From Bacteroidales bacterium (GTDB lineage: Bacteria > Bacteroidota > Bacteroidia > Bacteroidales > Marinilabiliaceae): 44,962 nt of DNA. Of the stretch, positions 1 through 8,490 are shown piece by piece; within the stretch, counting starts at the first letter, position 1, and every line of letters begins with the position of its first letter. The position numbers were made by a program, and so were the translations under genes. The notes beneath the pieces are model-generated. The model was not told the origin of the DNA. It did not search any database and saw only the letters and a program-made list of their open reading frames with translations. The DNA lies in NCBI GenBank assembly GCA_022361295.1, contig JAKSBD010000384.1, forward strand, positions 1 through 44,962, written 5' to 3'.

Positions 1-1230
1 ACTGTAAAAGCACAAGCGCGTATCAGATCCAGAAAATACAAAAAGGTCACTGTTCTTTTTGCCGACATACAAGGTTTCACAAAAATTGTTGAACACATTA
101 ATCCGGAGACCTTAATTGACGAGTTAGACCGATTCTTTTTCTTCTTTGATGGCGTAGTTGAAAAGTATAATATAGAAAAAATAAAGACCATTGGCGATGC
201 CTATATGTGCGCTGGTGGTATACCAAATATTAATCGCACCAATCCGGTAGAGGTTGTTTTGGCAGGACTTGAAATGCAAAAGTTCATGTTCGACAGTAAA
301 GTTCAGCAAAACAGCGAACTGGGTTTTTGGGAATTAAGAATTGGGATTCATACAGGTCCGGTTATCTCAGGTGAAATAGGACGAAAAAATGTTTCATTCG
401 ACATATGGGGAGACACTGTCAATATAGCTTCCCGCATGGAAAGCTCAGGGACAGCTGGCATGATCAACATTACAGGTGTTACCTACGAACTCATTAAAGA
501 CTTTTTTGACTGTGACTATCGAGGAAAGATGCCAATCAAATATAAGGGAGAAACTGATATGTATTTTGTCAAGAGAATAAAACCGGATCTTTGCACCGAT
601 GAGAACGGCATATTCCCAAACAAGAAGTTTGAAATTAAATTACAGCACATACGCTTTGGCGATTTGGAGGAGTTTATTCTCAATAAACTGGAAACCGAAT
701 TAGAAGATGGCATGTTCTATCATAACAAAGCACATACTCAGGATGTATTAACACAAATAGAAATTATTGCCCGTGGCGAAAAGGTTAGCTCAGAAGATCT
801 ATTACTGCTAAAAACAGCAGCCTTGCTACATGATATTGGTTTTATCGTCGAATATCATAATCATGAAGACAATAGTATTCGCTTTACCAGAGAGCTGCTA
901 CCTAATTATCATTACCACGACTATCAAATAGATCAGGTAGTAGAACTTATTAATGTTACCAGAGTTGGACAGCGACCTAAAAACTACCTTGAAAAAATAT
1001 TAAAAGATGCTGACCTGGATTACCTGGGAAGGGCTGACTTCATATCAATTTCAGATAATCTGTTTAAGGAGCTGAATCTGCACAATGGAAAGATGACTCT
1101 TGATGAGTGGAACAGGTTGCAACATGACTTTATAGAGCAGCACACTTATTATACATCAACAGCACGTGATTTACGACAAGTAAATAAGGAACGTCAACTT
1201 CAAAAACTAAAGATCCTAGTCAAAAATTAA
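1..1230 (+). CDS. Adenylate cyclase (class III) with C-terminal HD domain, 5' truncated by window edge
   Basis: The reading frame is open from base 1, so the N-terminus lies outside the window; 409 codons are visible. Visible residues 13-180 form a class III nucleotide cyclase domain. Metal-binding Asp22 sits in LFADIQGFT and Asp66 in KTIGDAYM. Lys62 and Asp134 (FDIWGD) occupy the adenine-specifying positions, and Asn141 and Arg145 (VNIASR) the transition-state positions, so a cAMP-producing enzyme is predicted. Residues about 235-400 carry an HD-type domain (AALLHDIGF followed by an H-x-H-E stretch), a metal phosphohydrolase fold that could hydrolyse a cyclic nucleotide or sense a ligand. 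The missing N-terminus probably holds a sensor or membrane part. Cyclase assignment is firm; the HD activity is inferred. Confidence 0.93.
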   Translation, partial: TVKAQARIRSRKYKKVTVLFADIQGFTKIVEHINPETLIDELDRFFFFFDGVVEKYNIEKIKTIGDAYMCAGGIPNINRTNPVEVVLAGLEMQKFMFDSKVQQNSELGFWELRIGIHTGPVISGEIGRKNVSFDIWGDTVNIASRMESSGTAGMINITGVTYELIKDFFDCDYRGKMPIKYKGETDMYFVKRIKPDLCTDENGIFPNKKFEIKLQHIRFGDLEEFILNKLETELEDGMFYHNKAHTQDVLTQIEIIARGEKVSSEDLLLLKTAALLHDIGFIVEYHNHEDNSIRFTRELLPNYHYHDYQIDQVVELINVTRVGQRPKNYLEKILKDADLDYLGRADFISISDNLFKELNLHNGKMTLDEWNRLQHDFIEQHTYYTSTARDLRQVNKERQLQKLKILVKN

Positions 1231-1419
1231 CAACCTGAAATAACATTGAATATCTGAATCAGGATTATTTCAGACTTGCATTTTCCTTACTTTTCGAAAC
1301 ACTATTTAGTTGATTTGATCCCGTATAACTATGCATGTATTATTAAATAAAAGCTAAAGTTCTGCTGTCTCATTTGTAATTTAACTAAACACTTCTGCCT
1401 AAAAACTAATGAACTATTG

Positions 1420-1427
1420 TATATTTG
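1420..1427 (+). promoter_or_regulatory. Bacteroidota -7 promoter element TATATTTG upstream of bactofilin
   Basis: TATATTTG matches the TAnnTTTG -7 consensus of the Bacteroidota primary sigma factor and lies 28 bases before the bactofilin ATG. No convincing -33 TTTG is visible, so this is a moderate prediction. Confidence 0.45.
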
Positions 1428-1455
1428 TTTTATTCTTAAAACTAACAATTGGAAA

Positions 1456-1839
1456 ATGGCTAAAAAATACGAGACGGAATCAAACTTGGCCGATATGATC
1501 GGTCCGGGAACAAAAATAAAGGGCGACATTGAAACCAATAACGATATTAAAGTTGATGGTACAATTGAAGGCAACATTGTATCTAAGGGAAAAATAATAA
1601 TTGGACAGACCGGTAAAGTTACAGGAGAATTAAAATCCACCAATTGCGATGTAATGGGAACAATTGAAGGTAAGCTAACCGTTACAGAGCTTTTATCTCT
1701 TAAAGCATCCAGCAAATTACATGGCGATGTTAAAACAAGTAAACTCTCTATAGAACCGGGAGCTATATTTACTGGTACATGTAAGATGGACGATAAAGAT
1801 ACACAACCAATACCAGGTGGAACAAATCTCAAGAAGTAA
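1456..1839 (+). CDS. Bactofilin (polymer-forming cytoskeletal protein)
   Basis: A 127-residue protein starting at MAKKYETES; an in-frame upstream start at 1417 would add a hydrophobic stretch unlike the family and overlap the likely promoter. The core (about residues 18-110) shows the bactofilin pattern of short beta-helix rungs: GTKIKGDIET, VDGTIEGNIV, GTIEGKLTV and SKLHGDVKT, with regularly spaced glycines and hydrophobic residues. Bactofilins self-assemble without nucleotides into membrane-associated filaments that position cell-wall enzymes. The gene sits just upstream of the small membrane protein and the ATP synthase genes, a linkage common in Bacteroidota, and its 3' end overlaps the next reading frame by 23 bases. 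Confidence 0.9.
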   Translation: MAKKYETESNLADMIGPGTKIKGDIETNNDIKVDGTIEGNIVSKGKIIIGQTGKVTGELKSTNCDVMGTIEGKLTVTELLSLKASSKLHGDVKTSKLSIEPGAIFTGTCKMDDKDTQPIPGGTNLKK

Positions 1840-2212
1840 TACTTCAATTACAATAATTCGTTCGTCATTTGTTTATTTAATTGTTGCAATCCTTTTAGGG
1901 AGTGGAGCATATATTATAAACAAATATGTACAGATAACATACGAGAAGGTAAGTTCGGGATTAGTATTTCTAACCGGACTTTACCTTCTTTTTTATTTTC
2001 TATTTGTTTTCATTCAAAAAAAGCACCCCGAAAAAAGCGGCTTTATATTCCTGATTCTAATGTCATTAAAGCTCATTTTTATTTTCGGATATTTATTTCT
2101 TTTTCTAAATCCCACCTCCGACGAAAACAAAAGAGAAGTACTATTGTTTTTAATGAACTATTTCGCGCTTCTGGTCGTAGACATGGCTATTAAGATTCGC
2201 TTAATGAAATAA
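1817..2212 (+). CDS. Small four-helix membrane protein upstream of atpB
   Basis: A 131-residue, very hydrophobic protein with about four transmembrane segments (residues 15-35, 48-67, 76-98 and 108-126), short basic loops and a C-terminal IKIRLMK. The start is a GTG inside the bactofilin gene (23-bp overlap); no in-frame ATG occurs until about residue 80, so the GTG start and translational coupling are likely. Its position between bactofilin and atpB is where Bacteroidota carry AtpI/AtpZ-like or DUF6168-like proteins. A role in assembly of the c-ring or F0 sector is an inference from place and topology; I do not recognise conserved AtpI motifs. Confidence 0.75.
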   Translation: MEQISRSNTSITIIRSSFVYLIVAILLGSGAYIINKYVQITYEKVSSGLVFLTGLYLLFYFLFVFIQKKHPEKSGFIFLILMSLKLIFIFGYLFLFLNPTSDENKREVLLFLMNYFALLVVDMAIKIRLMK

Positions 2213-2239
2213 GAAAGTAAAACAGCACACAATCACTTG

Positions 2240-3313
2240 ATGCAGAATATCAGAACAATTATTTCACTAGTGGCCTTCTGGGCTTTTTCTCAAACAATTT
2301 TTGCCGCCGATACACATGGCGAAAGTATTGAAAATGAGTTCGACCCCATGGAGATGATCATGCACCACATTGCTGATTCACATGAGTGGCACGTTATTTC
2401 TTACAAGAGTGGTGGTGAAGAAAAACACATTACAATTCCATTACCAGTAATTCTTATTGATGAAGGCGTTCATGTTTTTATGTCGTCTGCGTTTCATCAT
2501 GGAGAAAAGGTAGTCCTAAAAGGGAGCACTTACTACAAACTATATCACGGCAAAATATACAAGACAGATGCATCAGGAAGCATTGAATACGGTGAAGATC
2601 ATACTGTTTTAAACAAAAAACCTATTGACTTATCTATCACACGAAATGTGGCATCGATGTGGTTGAGTGTTTTAATAATTATCTGGCTATTCACCACAGC
2701 GGCCAAAAGGTACCGAGGAGCTCCGGCCGCTCCAAAAGGTGTACAATCCTTTGTGGAACCATTAATTCTATTTGTGCGTGATGACATTGCCTATGCACAA
2801 ATTGAAAAGGATAAAGCAGATCGTTTTTTACCATTTCTATTAACGCTATTCTTTTTCATTTGGATCAATAACCTTATTGGTTTAGTCCCCTTCTTTCCGG
2901 GAGGAAGCAACCTTACAGGTAATATTTCATTAACATTGGTTTTGGCTTTAATCACCTTTTTTGTGACCAACTTTAGTGGTTCAAAGAGTTATTGGGGGCA
3001 TATATTCTGGATGCCAGGTGTACCGGTACCAATCCGCCTGTTATTATCAGTGATCGAATTTATCGGTTTATTCACAAAACCATTCGCTCTGATGATTCGT
3101 TTATTGGCTAACATTACAGCAGGTCATATCATTATACTGAGTTTATTCTCTCTCATCTTCGTAATGAAATCCGTTGCCATTGCGCCGGTTTCAGTACTGA
3201 TGTCGCTGATGATGTTTATGTTAGAATTATTAGTTGCAGTATTGCAAGCTTATATATTTACCTTATTATCAGCCTTGTTTATTGGCATGGCTGTGCACAG
3301 TGAAGAACATTAA
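2240..3313 (+). CDS. atpB: ATP synthase F0 subunit a
   Basis: A 357-residue subunit a. The ATG at 2240 is preferred over the TTG one codon upstream. The N-terminus is a cleavable signal peptide (about residues 1-22, ending FAA) followed by about 110 histidine-rich periplasmic residues before the first transmembrane segment; this extension is usual in Bacteroidota and absent from the E. coli protein. The membrane domain begins near residue 135. The essential half-channel arginine is Arg287 in KPFALMIRLLAN, followed by the helix containing ITAGHI. The final helix region (ELLVAVLQAYIFTLL) carries the usual Glu and Gln. It is the first gene of atpB-E-F-H-A-G and acts as the proton channel stator beside the c-ring. 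Confidence 0.97.
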   Translation: MQNIRTIISLVAFWAFSQTIFAADTHGESIENEFDPMEMIMHHIADSHEWHVISYKSGGEEKHITIPLPVILIDEGVHVFMSSAFHHGEKVVLKGSTYYKLYHGKIYKTDASGSIEYGEDHTVLNKKPIDLSITRNVASMWLSVLIIIWLFTTAAKRYRGAPAAPKGVQSFVEPLILFVRDDIAYAQIEKDKADRFLPFLLTLFFFIWINNLIGLVPFFPGGSNLTGNISLTLVLALITFFVTNFSGSKSYWGHIFWMPGVPVPIRLLLSVIEFIGLFTKPFALMIRLLANITAGHIIILSLFSLIFVMKSVAIAPVSVLMSLMMFMLELLVAVLQAYIFTLLSALFIGMAVHSEEH

Positions 3314-3339
3314 TAGTTAATATTTTTAAACGTAATACA

Positions 3340-3549
3340 ATGGAAGGTTTATCATTAACCACAATCGGATTAGGCTTAATCATTATTGGAGCCGGATATG
3401 GAATTGGTCGAATTGCTCAAAGTGCTATGGAAGCCATGGGACGTCAGCCAGAAATAAGTTCTAAAATTCAAACGGCGATGATTATTGCTGCTGCCCTAAT
3501 TGAAGGTGCTGCCCTATTTGCGATTGTAGTTGCTTTGATGAAAGGATAA
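3340..3549 (+). CDS. atpE: ATP synthase F0 subunit c
   Basis: A 69-residue hairpin of two transmembrane helices joined by the polar GRQPE loop (Arg35-Gln36-Pro37) that contacts gamma and epsilon. The ion-binding carboxylate is Glu55 in ALIEGAALF. The residue after it is Gly rather than Ser/Thr, and the first helix lacks the glutamine expected in Na+-binding rings, so the ring is predicted to be proton-coupled. Glycine-rich packing (GLGLIIIGAGYGIG) in helix 1 is typical. It lies 26 bases after atpB. Confidence 0.97.
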   Translation: MEGLSLTTIGLGLIIIGAGYGIGRIAQSAMEAMGRQPEISSKIQTAMIIAAALIEGAALFAIVVALMKG

Positions 3550-3561
3550 AACTAAACGATT

Positions 3562-4056
3562 ATGGGATTGTTATCACCAGATCCCGGTTTAGTCTTTTGG
3601 TCGGCGCTAACGTTTGGGCTGTTGGTTTTTATTTTAAGGCGTTATGCCTGGAAGCCAATACTACAAGCTGTTAAGTCTCGTGAGGAGACCATTGAAATAT
3701 CATTAGCAGCAGCCGAAAAAGCCAAAGCTGAAGTAGAAGATTTAAATGCTACTAAAGTTCAGATAATGAACGAAGCCAAGGCAGAGCGTGACACACTGAT
3801 CAAGCAAGCTCGGGAACTAAAACAAACAATGCTGGATGATGCCAAAAATAAGGCGCAGGAAGAAGCAGATAAAATTATTGCATCTGCCCGTCTTCAGATT
3901 GAGCGCGAAAAGAATGAGGCCATCCTTCAATTGAAAGAAAAAGTTGCAGAATTCTCTGTTGACATTGCCGGTAAACTATTGGAAGAAGAATTACAAACGA
4001 CCGATAAGCAGCAGGCAATAATCGACAAATATCTGCAGGAAGTGAATTTTAATTAG
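3562..4056 (+). CDS. atpF: ATP synthase F0 subunit b
   Basis: A 164-residue peripheral stalk subunit. It has one N-terminal membrane helix (about residues 8-27, ending at RRYAWKPI), then a long charged Ala/Glu/Lys-rich coiled coil to about residue 145, as expected for subunit b. The YAWKPIL motif just after the membrane helix is conserved in the family. It begins 12 bases after atpE, consistent with a single transcript. Confidence 0.95.
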   Translation: MGLLSPDPGLVFWSALTFGLLVFILRRYAWKPILQAVKSREETIEISLAAAEKAKAEVEDLNATKVQIMNEAKAERDTLIKQARELKQTMLDDAKNKAQEEADKIIASARLQIEREKNEAILQLKEKVAEFSVDIAGKLLEEELQTTDKQQAIIDKYLQEVNFN

Positions 4057-4107
4057 TGATATTCACAATTAAAAAAACAAGTTGAACAACATTCTGATTA
4101 AAAGAGG

Positions 4108-4644
4108 ATGAATAGAAGTTTAATAGCAGACAGGTATGCCAAAGCTCTTTTCAAACTTGCTGAAGAGCAAAAAGAGCTGGAGCGCATTTATGAGGACGTT
4201 AACTTATTACAGTCCTATTGCAAAGATGCAGAAGGATTCACAGACTTACTCAACAGTCCTGTTATTAAGCCTGCGCAAAAAAGACAAGCTTTTCATTCTG
4301 TTTTAGACAAGAAAGTAGCTAAAAGCACGCTAAACCTGTTGGATTTATTAATTACCAACAATCGCGAAGTTCTGCTTGAAGACATCAACAGGCGATTTAT
4401 CTGGCTGTACAAAAATGAGAAAGGCATTAAAGAGATAACTGTATTTACAGCTATTGAGTTTGACAACAATCAACAAGAGGTGCTTAATCAATTTTTAAAA
4501 GAACAGTTTAAATCGCCAATTGAGCTCACTATTAAGGTAAAGCCTGAAATACTTGGCGGATTCATCCTAAAAGTAGATGGTAAAATGGCAGATGCCAGTA
4601 TGAGCACAAAGTTGAAAAAAATTAAAAAGCAATTGCTTAGTTAA
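4108..4644 (+). CDS. atpH: ATP synthase F1 subunit delta
   Basis: A 178-residue OSCP/delta subunit linking the b stalk to the top of F1. The N-terminal helical domain opens with the typical IADRYAKALFKLAEE. The C-terminal part has the conserved PEILGGFILKVDGKMADAS pattern, in which the GG and the Asp after Ala are characteristic. The gene lies 51 bases after atpF and 21 bases before atpA. Confidence 0.95.
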   Translation: MNRSLIADRYAKALFKLAEEQKELERIYEDVNLLQSYCKDAEGFTDLLNSPVIKPAQKRQAFHSVLDKKVAKSTLNLLDLLITNNREVLLEDINRRFIWLYKNEKGIKEITVFTAIEFDNNQQEVLNQFLKEQFKSPIELTIKVKPEILGGFILKVDGKMADASMSTKLKKIKKQLLS

Positions 4645-4665
4645 ACGTACTAAATTGATTTTCGG

Positions 4666-6249
4666 ATGGATACGATAAAACCGGCTGAAGTATCGGATTT
4701 ATTAAAAAAACAGATTGCAGGCTTCCAAACGTCAACCGACCTGGAAGAAGTAGGAACTGTTTTGCAGGTGGGTGATGGTATTGCCCGTGTTTTTGGACTC
4801 AACAATGTTAAAGCCAATGAGTTGGTTGAGTTGGAATCATGCATGGGCGTGGTGCTTAACCTCGAACAGGATAATGTTGGGGTAGTACTTTTTGGCTCAT
4901 CACAAGCCGTGAAGGAAGGCGATTTAGTTAAACGTACCGGGCGAATTGCTTCTATTAATGTAGGCGAAGGCATGGTTGGCCGTGTTATTAACGCCATAGG
5001 TGAACCAATAGATGGTAAAGGTCCAATACAAGGTGATACCTATGAAATGCCCTTAGAACGTAAAGCACCACAGGTAATTTATCGTCAGCCCGTAAAAGAA
5101 CCTTTGCAAACCGGATTATTGGCTGTAGATGCCATGACTCCTATTGGCCGTGGTCAGCGAGAGTTGATTATTGGTGACCGGCAAACGGGTAAAACTGCTA
5201 TTGCAATCGATACCATTATTAACCAGCGCTCGTTTTACGATGATGGAGAACCGGTATACTGTATTTATGTGGCGGTAGGTCAAAAAGGAAGTACCGTTGC
5301 TCAAATAGTAAACACACTGGAGAAACACGGTGCTATGGAATACACAACCGTTGTATCTGCACCAGCGGCCGATCCTTCAGCGATGCAATTTTATGCACCA
5401 TTCTCAGGAACAGCTATCGGAGAGTATTTCAGAGATACAGGTCGTTCTGCCTTGATTATTTATGATGATTTATCGAAGCAGGCAGTATCCTACCGTGAGG
5501 TAAGTTTGTTATTACGTCGTCCTCCGGGACGTGAGGCATACCCTGGTGATGTTTTTTACCTTCACAGCCGTTTATTAGAGCGTGCAGCTAAAATCATTGA
5601 ATCAGATGAAATTGCTGCACAAATGAATGACTTACCTGAGTCACTTCGTCCATTGGTTAAAGGAGGTGGATCGTTAACTGCGTTACCTATCATTGAAACA
5701 CAGGCTGGTGATGTATCTGCCTATATTCCAACTAACGTGATTTCCATTACAGATGGACAGATATTCCTTGAGAGTGATTTATTCAACTCAGGAGTACGGC
5801 CTGCGATTAACGTTGGTATCTCTGTATCGCGTGTTGGTGGTAGTGCACAGATCAAACCTATGAAAAAAGTGGCCGGTACCTTAAAGCTCGACCAGGCTCA
5901 GTATCGCGAGCTTGAAGCTTTTGCCAAATTTGGTTCTGATCTGGACCCTGCAACAATGCTTGTATTAGATAAAGGACGTAAAAATGTTGAACTATTAAAG
6001 CAACCTCAATATCAACCTGTAAAAGTTGAAGAACAAGTAGCTCTTATCTATTGTGGTACAAAAGGATTATTGAAAGATGTGCCAGCTGATAAAGTTAAAG
6101 AGTGGCAAAAAGAATTTGTGGAGAGCCTTTCAATGAGCCATCCGGAAATACTACAAGAAATTAAAAAAGGTGGATACAACGAGGATATTACTGCAAAACT
6201 GGATGCTATTGCCGGTGATGTTGCTCACAAATATCTAATCGAAGAGTAA
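4666..6249 (+). CDS. atpA: ATP synthase F1 subunit alpha
   Basis: A 527-residue subunit alpha, the non-catalytic nucleotide-binding partner of beta. The N-terminal beta-barrel runs to about residue 95. Walker A is GDRQTGKTA (about residues 170-178) and Walker B is the hydrophobic strand ending in IIYDD. The arginine-finger region is in the stretch following [14 protein letters not shown] ([10 protein letters not shown]). Length and motifs are canonical. Six bases separate it from atpG. Confidence 0.98.
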   Translation: MDTIKPAEVSDLLKKQIAGFQTSTDLEEVGTVLQVGDGIARVFGLNNVKANELVELESCMGVVLNLEQDNVGVVLFGSSQAVKEGDLVKRTGRIASINVGEGMVGRVINAIGEPIDGKGPIQGDTYEMPLERKAPQVIYRQPVKEPLQTGLLAVDAMTPIGRGQRELIIGDRQTGKTAIAIDTIINQRSFYDDGEPVYCIYVAVGQKGSTVAQIVNTLEKHGAMEYTTVVSAPAADPSAMQFYAPFSGTAIGEYFRDTGRSALIIYDDLSKQAVSYREVSLLLRRPPGREAYPGDVFYLHSRLLERAAKIIESDEIAAQMNDLPESLRPLVKGGGSLTALPIIETQAGDVSAYIPTNVISITDGQIFLESDLFNSGVRPAINVGISVSRVGGSAQIKPMKKVAGTLKLDQAQYRELEAFAKFGSDLDPATMLVLDKGRKNVELLKQPQYQPVKVEEQVALIYCGTKGLLKDVPADKVKEWQKEFVESLSMSHPEILQEIKKGGYNEDITAKLDAIAGDVAHKYLIEE

Positions 6250-6255
6250 TCGCTT

Positions 6256-7137
6256 ATGCCAAGTTTAAAGGACATACGTATTCGCATTAATTCGGTAAAA
6301 ACAACCCGACAGGTTACCAGTGCCATGAAAATGGTGTCGGCAGCCAAGTTTAAAAAGGCACAGGACGATATCTCATACATTCGACCCTATGTCGATCGCC
6401 TGGCCGGCATTATCTATAAGCTATCCGGTTCATTGGATGAAAATTTTGAGCTGGAGTGGTCAGAAGTACGTGAGCCTAACAAGATATTGATTGTTCCCAT
6501 TTCATCTAACCGGGGCCTTTGCGGAGCTTTTAATGCTAACGTGATTAAGGAGGTTGAGAAACTTTGTAAGGTTACTTTTAAGATACAGAATGCTTTAGAT
6601 AATGTTGATATATTAGCCATTGGTAAACAGGCTCAGAAAATCCTGAAATCACATGGCTTCAATGTAGTTGGAGATCATAACGACCTATACTCGGATGTTA
6701 CATTTGAGAATGTAACTGAAATTGCTCAGGAACTAATGGAAGGCTTCCGGACGAAGAAGTACGACAAAGTTGTTCTGGTATATAATGAGTACAAGAATGC
6801 CGCTGTTCAAATTATGCGTGCTGAGCAATTCCTGCCTATGGAGTTACCAAGTGGTGATGATGCTCAAACTATGGCAACAGATTATATCATAGAACCGGAT
6901 ATACCTACATTTATTAAACAGGTCATACCTGATGCACTAAAAACAATGTTTTACCGTGTAATCCTTGAGTCATTAGCTTCAGAGCATGGTGCACGTATGA
7001 CATCAATGCATAAGGCTACCGATAACGCCACCGAAATGCTTAGCGAACTGCAGTTACAATACAATAAAGCTCGTCAGGGTGCCATTACAACCGAAATATT
7101 AGAGATTGTAGGCGGTGCTGAAGCATTGCAGAAATAA
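6256..7137 (+). CDS. atpG: ATP synthase F1 subunit gamma
   Basis: A 293-residue central rotor subunit. The N-terminal helix (SLKDIRIRINSVKTTRQVT) and the AMKMVSAAKFKKAQ motif are conserved; the C-terminal helix has the RMTSMHKATDNATEML pattern and ends QGAITTEILEIVGGAEAL, all diagnostic for gamma. The central Rossmann-like part (about residues 75-205) includes SSNRGLCGAFNANV. It is the last gene of this ATP synthase block and is followed by a terminator; atpD and atpC are elsewhere in the window. Confidence 0.97.
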   Translation: MPSLKDIRIRINSVKTTRQVTSAMKMVSAAKFKKAQDDISYIRPYVDRLAGIIYKLSGSLDENFELEWSEVREPNKILIVPISSNRGLCGAFNANVIKEVEKLCKVTFKIQNALDNVDILAIGKQAQKILKSHGFNVVGDHNDLYSDVTFENVTEIAQELMEGFRTKKYDKVVLVYNEYKNAAVQIMRAEQFLPMELPSGDDAQTMATDYIIEPDIPTFIKQVIPDALKTMFYRVILESLASEHGARMTSMHKATDNATEMLSELQLQYNKARQGAITTEILEIVGGAEALQK

Positions 7138-7173
7138 TTTTAAGAGAAGAGAATAAAAGATTTGAGATATGAG

Positions 7174-7200
7174 AAAGCCACCGTATGGTGGCTTTTGTTA
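7174..7200 (+). terminator. Rho-independent terminator after atpG
   Basis: A perfect 9-bp stem, AAAGCCACC / GGTGGCTTT, with loop GTAT, followed by a T-rich tract, lies 37 bases past the atpG stop codon. Confidence 0.85.
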
Positions 7201-7685
7201 TTATAATCTAATCCCTATACCAACCGTTAATAGTCCATTTATATTCTTCGCATTTGAATTGAGACCATAGTAATTCTTCGATTTCACAGCATTATTAAAT
7301 CCTGTGGCAGCTCCAAGCATTGCTTCCTCATACTCATTATCATGCAAACAATCGATCGACTTGACACCGAAGTTAAACAATAAATCAGCTTTCAGGTAAA
7401 GGGTTTGGGAGATGGACTTATTTAATCCAGTCCCCAGCGATAAACCATAATCAAACTTGGCAGTGTGTACTTTGTCTTTATCGTCAATGACTATATGCAT
7501 GGTTGAATAATTATAATCATCAGGAGCTAATGAACTATTAAAAACGTATTCTATCCCATTGGAAAGAGTTGATGCATAGGCATCAAACAGCCTGATGTTT
7601 CCTGATGATTACTTTTTGAATCTTCTAAATTAAGTCCTTTACCCTCATAGTTAAGAGAAACTACAGGCAATTTAAGTCTTAAACC
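7201..7685 (-). pseudogene. Decayed C-terminal fragment of an outer membrane beta-barrel protein
   Basis: On the minus strand two adjacent open frames together read like the end of a PorT/outer-membrane barrel protein. Upstream part (about 7685-7590): LKLPVVSLNYEGKGL, then a shift of frame near 7590-7610, then RLFDAYASTLSNGIEY, KFDYGLSLGTGLN, LYLKADLLFNFG and the terminal strand INGLLTVGIGIRL. The alternating hydrophobic strands and the last residues are typical of a barrel C-terminus. No start codon or signal peptide is found: an in-frame stop lies at 7686-7688 and sequence beyond it is unrelated. An ATG at 7498-7500 could still give a 99-residue product, but a truncated and frame-shifted remnant fits better. 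Confidence 0.65.
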
Positions 7686-7726
7686 TTATAGTTCCATTAT
7701 CTAACACCAACACCATTGATAACACT

Positions 7727-7864
7727 GTCGCTAATTGACGACAGCTATTGTCGTTAACTGACGACGTCACTGGTCGCTAATTGGCGACAGCAATTCTCGT
7801 CAACTGGCGACGCTGGTGGTCGCTACTTAGCGACGCATGGTGTCGTTAACTGGCGACAGTAGTT
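7727..7864. repeat. Hierarchical palindrome array: three 46-bp units, each two 16-bp palindromes at 23-bp spacing
   Basis: Six imperfect palindromes begin at 7727, 7750, 7773, 7796, 7819 and 7842, exactly 23 bases apart. They are 16 bp (consensus GTCGYTAAYTGRCGAC) with 7-base variable spacers. Odd units begin GTCGCTA; even units have T at the fifth position, so the real unit is 46 bp, repeated three times. Arms vary but mostly keep pairing: GTCGC/GCGAC, GTCGT/ACGAC, and a 7-bp arm GTCGCTA/TAGCGAC in unit 5; others need a G-U pair or one mismatch. The array is not coding (46 is not divisible by 3). The flanks 7686-7726 and 7865-7949 hold nothing else I recognise beyond a small hairpin (GCATTA/TAATGC, 7884-7901). 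Confidence 0.95.
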
Positions 7865-7949
7865 TCACATTATAGTGTTTACAGCATTAACCTTATAATG
7901 CTTTATTTGTCCACTCAATAATCTGCATTAATAACCTTACGCATATTAA

Positions 7950-8354
7950 TTATGACAATCCTTTTAGTTCCTCAATCTTTTGTAAACCTTCTTCCAGGGA
8001 AGCTACAACAATGCGAAAATGGTCATGATTGGCATTTTGAGCTGCATCCTGTAAACCGATTCGTTGTAAAGCATCCGGCATTATCTGAACAGAGCGTACC
8101 AGGTTATGAGTATTGGAGTATTTCATACCAAAACTCATTAACTCTTTAACTTTGGTGTCAACAGGTTTAAATTCAGGTGCCAGTTCAATTAATGAATAAA
8201 AGGGTATTCCATTGAATCCATCAACAGCTTTGGCATATTGTTCCTTAAACGTGTCACCAATTGTTTCGGCGACCATATTGTTCCAGCGGTTTTTGAGTTT
8301 AAGGTATAAAATGTCATTTTTTGTCTGTAGTTTAAAGTATTCTGTTGTGTCCAT
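7950..8354 (-). CDS. Small soluble protein, possibly STAS/SpoIIAA-like
   Basis: A 134-residue protein without signal peptide or membrane segments. Its layout, an N-terminal beta strand pair (NDILYLKLKNRWNN), an amphipathic helix, a strand (PFYSLIELA) and further helices, vaguely resembles SpoIIAA-like/STAS folds common in Bacteroidota, but no diagnostic motif is visible and the function is unknown. It is a single-gene unit, bounded by the palindrome array downstream and a promoter element just upstream of its ATG. Confidence 0.7.
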   Translation of the reverse strand: MDTTEYFKLQTKNDILYLKLKNRWNNMVAETIGDTFKEQYAKAVDGFNGIPFYSLIELAPEFKPVDTKVKELMSFGMKYSNTHNLVRSVQIMPDALQRIGLQDAAQNANHDHFRIVVASLEEGLQKIEELKGLS

Positions 8355-8372
8355 GCTTAGTTATTAAAGCAG

Positions 8373-8380
8373 CAAAAATA
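8373..8380 (-). promoter_or_regulatory. -7 promoter element TATTTTTG upstream of the 7950-8354 gene
   Basis: On the minus strand TATTTTTG matches TAnnTTTG and lies 18 bases before the ATG at 8354, giving a short leader as is common in this phylum. The -33 element is not clear. Confidence 0.5.
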
Positions 8381-8490
8381 CTTTAATTAGAACCAACGAA
8401 TCTTGCCATCCATCAAGGCAATATTATGTTTCGTCAATAAGTAAGTTCTAATGAAGGATAAGGGAGTAATACATTAGTACTTTAAGAGCA

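Noticed and set aside
1329-1847. 172-codon minus-strand frame opposite bactofilin
   Set aside because: It is the antisense of the well-supported bactofilin gene and its promoter region and shows no family pattern of its own.
7727-7864. CRISPR array
   Set aside because: Repeats are 16-bp palindromes with 7-base spacers; CRISPR spacers are about 30 bases, and no cas genes are nearby.
8403-8421. TTGCC/GGCAA hairpin as terminator of the SpmAB-like gene
   Set aside because: The stem is five bases with a nine-base loop and no T-tract on the relevant strand, too weak to call.
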